DNA from: Halocafeteria seosinensis
Lineage: Eukaryota; Sar; Bigyra; Bicosoecida
Direction: 5' to 3'
DNA: 64,000 bases
NCBI GenBank assembly: GCA_001687465.1
Contig: LVLI01000084.1
Coordinates: forward strand, 248,001 to 312,000
Part shown: in pieces, positions 54,695 to 64,000 of the stretch
Layout of the letters: each line of letters begins with the position of its first letter
Position numbering within the stretch: the first letter of the stretch is position 1
Translations under genes and position numbers: made by a program
The notes under the pieces: model-generated
Databases searched by the model: none
The model's input: the letters and a program-made list of their open reading frames with translations, nothing else
Told to the model about the DNA's origin: nothing

Positions 54695-56132
54695 ATGGGT
54701 GTGAAAGCCCATTTTCGTGCATCTGTGAAGCGACCATCCCACCAATCTGCGCACCAAACCAGCGCGCCAAAAAGATCAAAGGCCCAAAATGATGAACTGG
54801 AGCAGGAAACGGAGGTAGATCCTGTGTGGAAAGAGGATTCAAGTATAACTGAACAGTGCACTGCTTCAGATTCGGTCGCGGCCTCCATATCGTACAGAGT
54901 ATTCCAGGAGATCGTAAGTGAGCTCCCAGCTGAACTTGAGGTATGGACTTCATGAAATAAGGTGAGCGTGCGCATGCAGGTCATTCCTCTCATCTACAAA
55001 GACCTCAGTGAGCGACAGATGCATCAAGTTTCTCTTGAAGAAGCAGAGGAGCTAAGACAAAGTTGTATGTGTAAAAACATAACGGTTTGTTCATACTGCC
55101 ACTTCTTGAAAGTTCAAATTATGCTTGTACTACAGTTGCCAAACCAGGAAGTGTAACTTTCTCGAAAACAAACAGCAACAGGAATCATAACTTAACCTAT
55201 GGAGAAGTGGTCCCTAAGAGTATTGAAGAAGAGGTATTACCAGAGCTCGGAGAGTTGGGTGAACAAGACGTATTTTATGACCTCGGATCGGGGACTGGGA
55301 AAATTCCACTGCAAGTCGCTTTGCAAACAAATGTTGGCAAATCCAAAGGTATTGAATATGCACAAGCAAGACACAAAGTTGCTGAACAAGCGGAGGATCA
55401 GGCAACAAAGCTTAAGGAGAATGACGTTGGGAGAGTTCTAGATCGTTTGCCTGATGCTTACTTGGAGGACCTGTTCCGGTGTCAACAATCATCTATTTCT
55501 AGGGAGGCATTAGAGCGCACATTAACAAAAACCATCCATTCAGCAGGAAAAAAGCTTGATTTTAGACGGGGCGATTTTTGCCGTGAAGATATATCTGATG
55601 CCACCGTAATATTTATTAACAATGCTGTTTTTGAACCAGATCTGATGTTATCCTTAGTGTCGCAACTAGCTACGCTACCCAAACTGCGGAAAGTAGTCTG
55701 CTTAAGAAAGCTGTGCTATCGACACAGTCGCAGATGCCACTACAATGGAAGTCCTTGCTGTGTATTCGGAAATCCCTCAAGGATGAAAGTAATTAATGTA
55801 AGTCTGTAGCTTTTCATCTAGCATACTCGGGAGGAAATTCAAGTTTCCATTTCTTGCAGCCTACGTGGTGTAGAGAAACAACGTTGTACACATACGTCAA
55901 GCAGCCGACGATGGAGAGCTGGTATTCCAAGAAGTTGACTCCCAGTAACAAAGAAGAGCGTCCCATCGCAAGCAATAGCTCTGCAAGACGACGATTACAC
56001 AACCCCAATCATCTGGTAAACGAAGTCAGTGATCACACCAAGAAGGCTATCGACTTTAAAGATGGTCAGGTTGCAGAGATGCCGTCAAGCCAAACCTCTC
56101 TCGCGGATGACCCCTATTCCAGCCAGCAATAA
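54695..56132 (+). CDS. DOT1-like histone methyltransferase
   Basis: DOT1-family enzymes methylate histone H3 Lys79 using S-adenosylmethionine. After a basic, Lys/Arg-rich N-terminus (GVKAHFRASVKRP...PKRSK) and exons VIPLIYKDLSERQMHQVS comes the DOT1 domain: YGEVVPKSI (substrate loop), FYDLGSGTGKIPLQVAL (SAM motif I), GIEYAQARHKVAEQA (motif II) and RRGDFCREDISDATVIF followed by INN (motif IV). Between the GIEYAQAR helix and RRGDF there is an insert of about 55 residues (VGRVLDRLPDAYLEDLFRCQ...), longer than the usual loop. The tail contains PTWCRETTLYTYVKQP, consistent with the family's last strand, then a disordered end. The target lysine is inferred from family only. Confidence 0.85.
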
Positions 56133-56137
56133 CTTCC

Positions 56138-58487
56138 TTACTCCCTGCTGGCAGATGTCCCTGGGGCGGGGGTCGTAGAGTATGCAGGCGTCCTCCGCTG
56201 CGCAGCTGAACCAACGTAGGCGGGAGTAGATGATCCGCCGCTGTATCCTCCCTGGTAGTTTTCTAGAGATTGAGTTATCGGGTTCTCGGGCGGTGCTTCT
56301 CGCAGAGCCTCGAATCCTAATTCCTCCCTGGGTACGCCGTATTCCCTCATCAAATTTTCGTAATTATCTATTAGCCTGCAGATGCCAATGACGGGCTATA
56401 TCAGGATAAGCCGTGATTGCTCCACAACGCTTAACTAAAAATACCATACCGATTGTGTGCCGCCACTACGCGCTGCAGCTCACTATGCAACTCCCGAATG
56501 GCGGCATCTTTAGTAGCGAGGACCTCCTCCAGTCGATGAGCAAAATCGCCCATGGTCTCCTCGTCCAAATTGGCCTGGGACAATATCTCTCCCAATGCAG
56601 CATCTTGCTTTTCCACCTGGAGAAAGCGAAATGTCTAATTGATAACTAAGATTCCCTAAATGCACGACTTAGAGCATACCTCTTGCCCTGCTACTTCCAT
56701 CTTCTTTTCAAGCAACATATGTCGGAAACCAGCTTTCTGCTGAACATCGTATAAGCTTTCAGTAAACCTTTCGAACAATTCATCCCTCTCTTTTCGTAGC
56801 CGTTCCAAACGTTGCTCCAATATTTCATGCTCCCATTGGAGGGTTGCCAATTCATCTTCTTGAGATAAGATCTTACCCTGAAGTTTACGGGGAGGAAAAA
56901 TACAGTGACGAAGTCTATGGAGACATTGGTCCGGACGGAATGACGCACCTTAACATTATCTAGTTCTTCAAGATCTTGTAGATAACGCTCCCTTTCTCCC
57001 TTTAGCTTTTTCGACTCTTCTAGAGCCCGCGCCAAAGGAGCAGACATGCGCTTATTCTCTTGAGCAATAGCAACAATCCGTTGCTCATCCTGAGCTTCTT
57101 TCTTGGCCAGCTCATTTACTTCCTCCTTGAGACTGCATTAGAGAGACAATACACGGTAGAGTGCATCAGAAGAGGTACTTATCCAATTGGACTACGAGCG
57201 TTGCTTACCTCTTGATCATATCTAGATTCGAATGGGTGATTTCATTGTAGTAGTTCTTAATATCTTGGAAGGCCTTTTCATGAGCTTTAATCAACTGCAA
57301 ATTTGGTAGGAACGAAGAGAATCACTAACAAACTCTAACAAAACTCGAAAGCATTTCGACCTACCTGTTCTATGTGTTTTGATTTCCTTTGTTCAATTCG
57401 GCGCACGCTGGCCTCTCGTTTGTCGAAGAGTTCTTTCCTTGTGACCTGTAAACCGCAGGATTCGATTAAGGGCAGGAAAGTTCAGAGAAGCTATTGCTAA
57501 CCACATACCGTCATTTTGTCTTCGTATTGCGAACAAAGCTCTCGGGATTCACGCTCAAACTCCAGGCGTAATTGAGTAATGTCGGCGTCGTGGCGTTTTT
57601 TTAACTCTCTGAGTCAAGTGAGCACAGCTACGTCTGTTTGCAACGTCAGCTAACCGAAGTCGATGATTCTGCTGAGTCTTACCTCATATATTGTTCGTGT
57701 GCCACTCGTTTTTCTCTTCTTATCTTTTCTAGTGACCAAATGTCCTTCTTTAGCTCAGCTACCGATTCCCTGTGTTCATCCTGTTTCAACTTCAGGTTGA
57801 CTTGAGCGTCTGCGGGATAACACCAGCGTATTTAACAAATATTGCATCTCTATAACCGTAGTAAGAATGAGCAATTGCTTACCTGTTTTATCTTCTGTTG
57901 TTTCAGATTGATGCTCGTAAAGTAGATGCTTTACACGTTGTTTATAGACCTGCACAGTCGCAACGGAAACATTCGTGAAGCACTTTGTTTCGGCCCCCCA
58001 CGAGTAACAAATTTCCCCAAAGGAAAGACATGCTACTCGTGCATCCCACTGATATTGCTGACTGAATAACTCACCTTTATCTCCACATCATGTTTTTCCT
58101 TGAGGTCTTCTAATTCGCGCTCCTTGTTACGAAGTTCGGCTTTCTTGTCTTCCAAGTCCCGTTTAGCTACGATCCAAAAGTGGTTTAATTTATCCTGTTT
58201 GAAGTATACAGTGTGGCAGACACAAGTGCGTGCATACAAAGAAGGCAATTTTTACTAGCCATAGTTAATGCACTCACCTTGTGCTGCTGGAATTCGTTAA
58301 ATTGCAGTTCTTCACGAGCGACGGCTTGTTTCAATTCAACACAGCGATCCACCAGCGCCCTCCTCTTTTGCTGTTCCTCTTCTTGAGCTTCAGCGCTCAG
58401 TTCATTCGCTCCCTGTTGCTGCTCATTCTCACCAGCAGCATCGTTTTTCTCCTGTTGCTGCTGGTTCTGTTGCCGCCGGGGAGGCAT
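56138..58487 (-). CDS. Nexin-dynein regulatory complex subunit 4 (DRC4/GAS8)
   Basis: DRC4 is a core rod of the nexin-dynein regulatory complex on doublet microtubules, controlling axonemal dynein. The start at 58487 ([13 protein letters not shown]) gives a Gln-rich leader. Next come [37 protein letters not shown]-like [11 protein letters not shown] and [15 protein letters not shown]. This series closely follows the conserved GAS8 GMAD region. About ten exons carry the continuing coiled coil. The C-terminus is a Pro/Ser/Gly-rich tail ([10 protein letters not shown]). The stop lies 5 bp from the DOT1-like stop. The gene fits the ciliary content of the window. Confidence 0.92.
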
Positions 58488-58844
58488 TGTGCGCGCTCCT
58501 TGCCGTTACCACCAAACGGCCGTCTAGAGACAAACACAACAACCGAGTAATTGTTTGATATGTATGAATTTATCATACATACCTGTCATATACAATACAC
58601 TACAGTCATACAGAGCTTAACGCTCGTAACAGCGCTAGTATCTATACCGATTGCTCCTTGTCTACATGCGACCTGGCGGTGGGCGACCCTAGCGGGACCG
58701 GGAATTCGCCGGCCCATGCCCCATATAGACAGAAAGCAAATGGTTTGGCTGCGCTGTATGCGGTATACACGTGAAACATTGGAAGCTCTCCTTGTATGGC
58801 GTAAGATTGGTACTTGTAGAAAGTTTCCTCGGATAGGCGGCATC
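58488..58844. promoter_or_regulatory. Divergent promoter region, DRC4 / CCDC47
   Basis: About 357 bp between the DRC4 and CCDC47 starts. An open frame extends upstream of the CCDC47 start from 58551, so an earlier CCDC47 start is possible. No clear core-promoter motif is visible. Confidence 0.45.
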
Positions 58845-60703
58845 ATGAAGGGCAATGGGAGAACGATAGGCGGAGTCAGCAATGGAAGCAGCCATGGCTT
58901 ATCCAAGACATGCATGAGCTTTTTGTTAGTTATTTCGTTACTTTGTCTCTTCTCGGCCTCACAATATGATACGGATACGTATGCCGCAACTGTGTCTCCG
59001 GCGTGGGTACGATTGGCAGCCACAACATGCGTGATCTTGGCTCCGACAACCATCACAGGCAGGGGAGAAGTGTCCAAAGTGGCCTGGGCTACAACTTCCA
59101 CTGCATTTCTCATGCCTTCTGTAGCACTTGGACAGGAGGACATTGACCTCGATTTCGATGACGAGGAAGAAGAAGATGAGGAGTTTGGCGACATGCCTAC
59201 TGAAACGCAGCCACGGGAGCATACCGAAATAGAAACTGATACCGGAAGTCAGCACACCACAGCTCAAAGTGGAGATTCTTTAAGCGATGCAGATAGTCAA
59301 GAAGTAAAACCTCCTACTCAGACAAAAGGTATGTGTAACTGGTTCTCCATGTGATAGAGTCTCGGCCGGCACCCATCAGTATATCGATCTGTGGCCAACA
59401 GGTGTATCAGCACCGAGGCAATTCCACCGTTTTCAGCCGTGGGAATATCTTGGGATTATCTTTGTGGTATTGTATGTGGGAAATTTCTTTTATGGCATGA
59501 GAAAGAACCGCGAAATCGCCTATGCATGGTATGTCCAAAGATAGTTCTGGTGTTGCTACTCGTTCTACGACCTTAAAATGTGTATCCAGGTGGAGTACGT
59601 TCCAACCTCTATTTGAGAAACAATTTAGTGTCCTCGGAGAACAGCAGGTAATGGTGGAGCAAAAAAAGAGGACTAACCCCGTAGAGGCCGTTCCGGACAC
59701 CTCGGAAGAGCCAGTTTTGGTCTCCGAATCCTATCATTCGTTTTCACTGTATGCCTCCGGACGAAAGAACGTAATAGGGTGCCGTGTGCACATTAGTCTT
59801 CGCCAGCGCCAAGATCTCCTGAGCTATTTGACCACAGTTGTCTATCCTCAAGAAGACACGATTACCATTGAAGTCCCCCTATCGATGAATTCTAAGGAGC
59901 CCTATGTGTTTGCAGTAGTCCCTAGTGCCCAAGCCAAGACCTTGCACGAACAAAAACAGGACCTGTCCAGTTACAGCAAAATGATACCTGAGGGACGTCT
60001 CGGTGGCCCCATCGGGAAGAATTCCGTACTAACAGACTGTCCGGAGCTTGTGGATGATTTGCTACATGAACAAGTTCGTAAGGTTATATTTAACAACAGT
60101 CCGCAGACTAAAGCCCAAAAGGAGCAGGCATCTTCTCATTCAAGGAGACATAAGCGAGCTGCCCAGAATGAAGCAGCGTCTGGATCCTCATCTAAAGTCC
60201 GCTCTCGGAAGCCATTGTTTTCTATGTTCCATTTTACAGATGATTCTGCTGGTGCCGGTTTGTAAGTAATTTGAGATACAACCAGCCTGACACGATGTAG
60301 TAGTCGACGTCTTTGCACCCCTTGCAGCGAATCCTCCTCCATGTCCAGAAACGTGCTATATTTCAAGTTCAAGCTACCAAACAGCAATGCTATGGACGAT
60401 TTAACTCCTTTGATTGAGATGGTTTTTCATTATATTGATTTAGTAGCTACTACTAAACTTTCCCGAGAAGCTCGAAAGCACGTAGAAAAACTGAGAGAGA
60501 ATAAGCAGACGTCAACCAAAGAAGAGGCAAGCGAGAAGACAGACCACCAGATCCGAATGGAGAATGCTCAACGCAAACGCGAGCAAAAGTTATTAGAGCA
60601 ACAGGAAAGGATGGCGTCAATGAACCCTAAAGAAGCTGCAAAATTGGATGAGAAGCTACGACAAAAGAATTCTAAGATACAAACAAAAGTAGTACGAAAG
60701 TAG
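58845..60703 (+). CDS. CCDC47: CCDC47 homologue (ER multipass-protein chaperone)
   Basis: CCDC47 is an ER membrane protein of the PAT complex, helping multipass proteins insert at the ribosome-translocon. After an N-terminal hydrophobic segment (MSFLLVISLLCLFSASQ at 58914, signal-peptide-like) comes an acidic stretch, DLDFDDEEEEDEEFGDM. Next is a membrane segment PWEYLGIIFVVLYVGNFFYG followed by KNREIAYAW, then the cytosolic DUF1682 fold: LRQRQDLLSYLTTVVYP, EPYVFAVVPS, ELVDDLLHEQ, LPLIEMVFHYIDLV-like. The end is a Lys/Glu-rich coiled coil ending VVRK. Four exons splice in frame. The start is placed at 58845, but 58914 directly before the signal-like segment is equally plausible. Confidence 0.9.
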
Positions 60704-61375
60704 TATGCAATATATCAGAGCAAGATTCGCATATTAGAAAGCAGCTCACAAATCCGTGAGAGGAAATTCATGCGTTAATTAGGTATCAGCCTGTCAAGAA
60801 GGCAACTCCAGGAATCTTAAACCATCTTGGGGCACTTACCCAACCCTTGTACTTTGCAACAAGAAAAAAGAAAAAAAAAAGAAAGGAAAGCCATGTTCGT
60901 ACTCTCTTGATGCTTACGAGGAGAATGGGTCAATGACCCATTACGTTACCCCATGTGAAGTGGTAAACCCAAAGGGGGCCGCATTAGTATATAGTATCAT
61001 TGTAACCAGTCAACTGTGGTTCTCTCATCAATGCCTCTCTTCAATCGCTTGGCTCCGAACAATAACTTTCGGTTCCAGGCGACAGTGGATGAGAGCAATA
61101 AGGACAGTGGCGCCAACTGGAGGGGAAATGATCATCAGGATGGAAGTCATCATCAGAACTGAACCGAAGCGGAAGCGCAACGGGAATAGTGATACCTAGG
61201 CAGCTAGTTCAGGAACAACATGGCACTGATGGCAGCGAGTGTAACCCCTCTTCGTCCCAGGCAAGAGCATACGACAAAAGGCAATCAGTTTGTCACTGAG
61301 TTCTGAGTGATTATCCGCACTGAACATGGTAGCCATGGCAGCTTCTCTCAATTTGCCTTGTTTCTTAATTTTGAT
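60704..61375. other. Intergenic, CCDC47 to acidic hypothetical gene
   Basis: About 670 bp between convergent genes. An A-rich tract with AAGAAAAAAG-type runs lies at about 60861-60886. Small plus-strand frames at 60933-61199 and 61031-61163 have no recognisable product. Confidence 0.5.
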
Positions 61376-61980
61376 TTAGAAACTAATAGCACATTCCTGA
61401 AGATTCTTAGGACCGGCATTAGTGCATCGAATCCGCGTGCGATATTTAGGTAAGGAATCGCTCGAAATGACTATGCGCATGACGTCTTGCTCCGTCGTCC
61501 ACACCTCGAAGAGCCCCGTGGCCTCTATCGCGAACGGGATAATTGGTCGTTTAAATGTCTGTCTTTTGTCCGCTTCATCTTCTGTGCTTTTGCCGCGATA
61601 ATGAGGGGGCTTCCCCCTGTCTGCCTCAGACCCGTCTAACACTGAGCTCTTCCCAACGAACGCTTACAATTGTAGGACCATACGGAGCACAGTTCCTAGA
61701 GGTTACCAAGTGATTGTCCGATACCCATCGACACCCTACACGGAGGCAAAATGGGGCCATTCCACCTACCTGCATTCAAGTCCTCGTCTTCGTCCTCGGC
61801 ATCCAACACGTCGGTGTCATCTTGCCCACCAACATCTTGTTCACGTTCACCATTGTCTTCTCCTTTACTTGCATTCAAGTTCTCCTCTTTGTCCTCCGCA
61901 TCGAATGCGTCGTTGTCCTCTGTGGCAACCGCCAAGATGGCCTCCTCGTACAAGTAGTTGTCCTCCTCCTCCTCCTTTAA
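61376..61980 (-). CDS. Acidic hypothetical protein (partial model)
   Basis: No family is recognised. An exon covering about 61769-61980 encodes a highly acidic stretch (EEEEDNYLYEEAILAVATED...) with two copies of a DAEDxEExLNA motif. A GTAGGT donor at the second motif joins, across an intron ending GAGCTCAG, to VLDGSEADRGKPPHYRGKST and a folded-looking C-terminus (PFAIEATGLFEVWTTEQDVM) ending at 61376. In-phase splicing supports a gene. The 5' end is not resolved: a hydrophobic minus-strand frame lies at about 62000-62170, but I could not join it in frame. Confidence 0.4.
61771..61917. repeat. 48-bp imperfect direct repeat, 99-bp offset
   Basis: 61771-61818 and 61870-61917 share about 40 of 48 positions, beginning TGCATTCAAG. 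The offset is exactly 33 codons, so both copies encode the same frame of the acidic minus-strand protein (DAEDxEExLNA). Each copy ends, on the minus strand, next to a GT that can serve as a donor. Confidence 0.75.
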
Positions 61981-62275
61981 CCACTCAATGCGGGGGCATT
62001 ACAGCATCCTTGCCTAGTTGGTGTTTTTTGGACCCACGGCTGTAGCTTGATCAAAGACATAAACGGACAGATCAATACATACATACCTACTAGGACTACC
62101 ACGGTATTGAGCGTGGTACACTGGTAACCATATATGGAAGTGTGAACTTCCAAAAGTTTGCCATGGCCGCGAGCTGACACACTACAAGAGGGAGGGGTAC
62201 AGAGCGTGAACAGTCCCTGTATTGGTATGCATCACCCTGGACAAGCCATTGGTATCTAGCGCTCTTGTGTGAACG
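61981..62275. other. Upstream region of PheRS alpha, possible extra exon
   Basis: About 300 bp between the acidic minus-strand model and the plus-strand synthetase. A minus-strand frame at 61977-62180 has a hydrophobic run (TLNTVVVLVGMYVLICPF) like one membrane helix. It may be a 5' exon of the acidic gene, but no in-frame splice to it could be found. Confidence 0.35.
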
Positions 62276-64000
62276 ATGGCGGCTGAAAGTAAAGTGGATA
62301 AAACAGAGCTGGAGAAGCGTATTTTACGCTACCTCCACGATAATGGCTCGATAGATAATACAAGAGACCGCCTCTCTGAATTCGGTGTTCAGGACCATAC
62401 CGACATGGTAGGTTGCCTGAAGTCTTTGCACTCGGATGGATATGTGGAGCTGGAAGAAATCAAAAAGGAGGAGTATGTCTTGACGGATGAAGCCAAAGAG
62501 ATCGTGGAGCAAGGCTCTCCCGAATTTCACTTCTGCCAGCAACTTCCCAATGAGGGCATGCTCGTGAAGGAAGCCGCAAAGCAATTTTCTAAAGGCTTTG
62601 GGAAAGCGAAAAAGGCCCAGTGGGTGGCTATACAAAAAGATACGGTCGTGCCGAAAGTAAGACAAGACGCGTGGATTGTGGATGGAGGACGTTTGCAAAC
62701 GCATTGCGCCGAGTATATTGGATTTGCTGCAGGATGTGCCCAAAGAGGATGAACCACAAGTACTTTTGCAGCGCATTGTCAATGGAGACGAACCCGATGC
62801 CAAGACTATGAAAGATTTGCAAAAGAGGAAACTAGTTAAACTTGAGTAAGTGATTTCGGGTGTTTGGCTGAAATGCGTTTTACTTTGACTGTTTTGCATC
62901 CTCCCTCAGGAAAAGTACATCGTATAAGGTGAACAAAGGACCTAATTATGCTTTGGAACGAAAGCGCCAACCGGTAGATTTTACTCAAGATCTTCTCGAT
63001 AGGTAAGCGCACTGTTGATACTTTTCTGGGGATCATAGGTACAAGCATTGCGTCAAATAAGGATATGCAGCGGCGAATGGGCTAACCTGTCGTTCAAGCC
63101 ATACAATTTCAAGTCTCTTGGAGCTCCCGTGGGTGGAGGATGCTTGCATCCGCTATTGAAAGTCCGCACAGAATTCCGTCAAATTCTCTTAGAGATGGGA
63201 TTCTCCGAAATGCCTACGAATCGATGGGTTGAAAATAGTTTTTGGAATTTTGATGCACTCTTCCAACCTCAAAGTCATCCTGCTAGAGATATGCACGATA
63301 CTTTCTTTGTTAAAGATCCTGCTCAATCTACTAAGTTTCCTGAAGATTACTTAGAGCGTGTAAAAAAAATGCATGAGGAGGGTGGTCATGGCAGCATTGG
63401 CTACCGCTATGATTGGAAACGGGAAGAGGCTCAAAAGAACATTCTGAGAACTCATACTACCGCTGTTTCGGCGAGGATGCTATATGAGCTTGCTAATGTA
63501 GGTTATGCGCGTTCTTGGATTTGGCTATTTCATCATTTCAAACAGAAATTTCTTCCTTCTGTATTTCCAACAGAGCAAGGGTGGTTTTCAACCCACCCGA
63601 TACTTCAGCATCGACCGTGTTTTCAGGAATGAGACCCTAGACGCTACTCATTTGGCAGAGTTCCATCAAGTGGAAGGGCTAGTAGCAGACTACAACCTCA
63701 GCATGCGAGATTTGATCGGCACGATAGCGGAGTTCTTCCGTAGAATCGGTATTGACAAACTCAAGTTCAAGCCCGCATATAATCCGTGAGTTGGCATTCT
63801 CCAGTCAATTATCAACCCCTGTGATTTAGCCTTGATTTCCTTTCCCTGTCGCAGGTATACCGAGCCATCCATGGAAATTTTCGGTTATCATCCCGACTTA
63901 AAGAAATGGACAGAAATAGGAAACTCAGGTATTTTCCGCCCGGAAATGCTCGCGCCCATGGGCTTGCCGTCTAACGTTAGAGTCATTGCCTGGGGTCTTT
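62276..64000 (+). CDS. Cytosolic phenylalanyl-tRNA synthetase alpha subunit (3' end beyond window)
   Basis: The alpha subunit of the alpha2-beta2 enzyme charges tRNA-Phe in the cytosol and carries the class II catalytic core. The N-terminal DNA-binding-like helices ([20 protein letters not shown], then [15 protein letters not shown] and [19 protein letters not shown]) are typical. A 76-bp intron after TVVPK leads to [15 protein letters not shown], matching the family. Core motifs follow: [54 protein letters not shown] (motif 1 region), [35 protein letters not shown] (motif 2) and [18 protein letters not shown]. Then come [12 protein letters not shown] and a final IAWGL at the window edge, so motif 3 lies just outside. 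The gene continues rightward. Confidence 0.95.

Noticed and set aside
60933-61199. Small plus-strand frames, including a 43-codon one at about 61031-61163
   Set aside because: No homology signal or splice support, and the composition is not protein-like.
62657-62732. Apparent one-base frameshift in the PheRS alpha gene: removing one G near 62684 would read [20 protein letters not shown]
   Set aside because: A 76-bp GT-AG intron (GTAAGA to TTTGCTGCAG) explains the interruption. The spliced product continues [15 protein letters not shown], which aligns well with the family; 76 bp is in the range of local introns.

Overview
This window is nuclear DNA of a eukaryote, very probably a unicellular flagellate. 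Nearly every gene is broken by short GT-AG introns, mostly about 50-80 bp. Many proteins are eukaryote-specific: a proteasome alpha subunit, Aquarius, nascent-polypeptide complex alpha, a prenylated Rab, VDAC, metaxin and a DOT1-type methyltransferase. Several are proteins of motile cilia: kinesin-9, the nexin-dynein regulatory subunit DRC4/GAS8, and a QRICH2-like coiled-coil protein with a CxxC module. The lineage cannot be fixed from sequence alone. A SAR-type protist would fit the compact genes and cilium set, but this is inference. I see no rRNA, tRNA, CRISPR array or intact transposon.

Layout. 0.8-7.5 kb: NAC alpha (+), a Rab5-type GTPase (-), an AlkB-like dioxygenase (+) and an unidentified coiled-coil protein (+). 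8-11.4 kb: VDAC (+) facing an ERK-type MAP kinase (-). 11.7-23.7 kb: two very large, poorly recognisable minus-strand proteins of 1,515 and 2,219 residues; the second is one uninterrupted exon and may be centrosomal. 24.5-34.7 kb: three plus-strand genes, namely a PHD-DDT-WHIM chromatin protein, a metaxin/Sam37-like outer-membrane protein and a NEK kinase with a long coiled tail. 35-39.7 kb: a small orphan and kinesin-9 (+). 39.7-49.1 kb: a TRAIP-like RING protein, Aquarius and proteasome alpha-4, all minus. 50.3-58.5 kb: the QRICH2-like protein (+), trans-2-enoyl-CoA reductase (-), a DOT1-like methyltransferase (+) and DRC4 (-). 58.8-64 kb: CCDC47 (+), an acidic hypothetical protein (-) and the alpha subunit of cytosolic phenylalanyl-tRNA synthetase (+), which runs off the end.

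The genes do not form an operon-like pathway. Loose themes are cilium and centrosome (kinesin-9, DRC4, QRICH2-like, NEK, perhaps the 2,219-residue protein), mitochondrial outer membrane (VDAC and metaxin, the latter from a family that helps insert beta-barrels such as VDAC) and ER membrane (CCDC47, enoyl-CoA reductase). Genes are packed tightly: convergent pairs are separated by only 5-101 bp, and divergent pairs share intergenic regions of roughly 360-890 bp.

I found no convincing undescribed system. The best leads are the two giant unassigned proteins, a DOT1-like enzyme with an insertion in its catalytic fold, a PHD-before-DDT chromatin protein, and a few clear non-coding sequence patterns: a perfect 13-bp-arm hairpin beside a TATA box, a triple tandem palindrome, and an internal duplication carrying a donor-like site.
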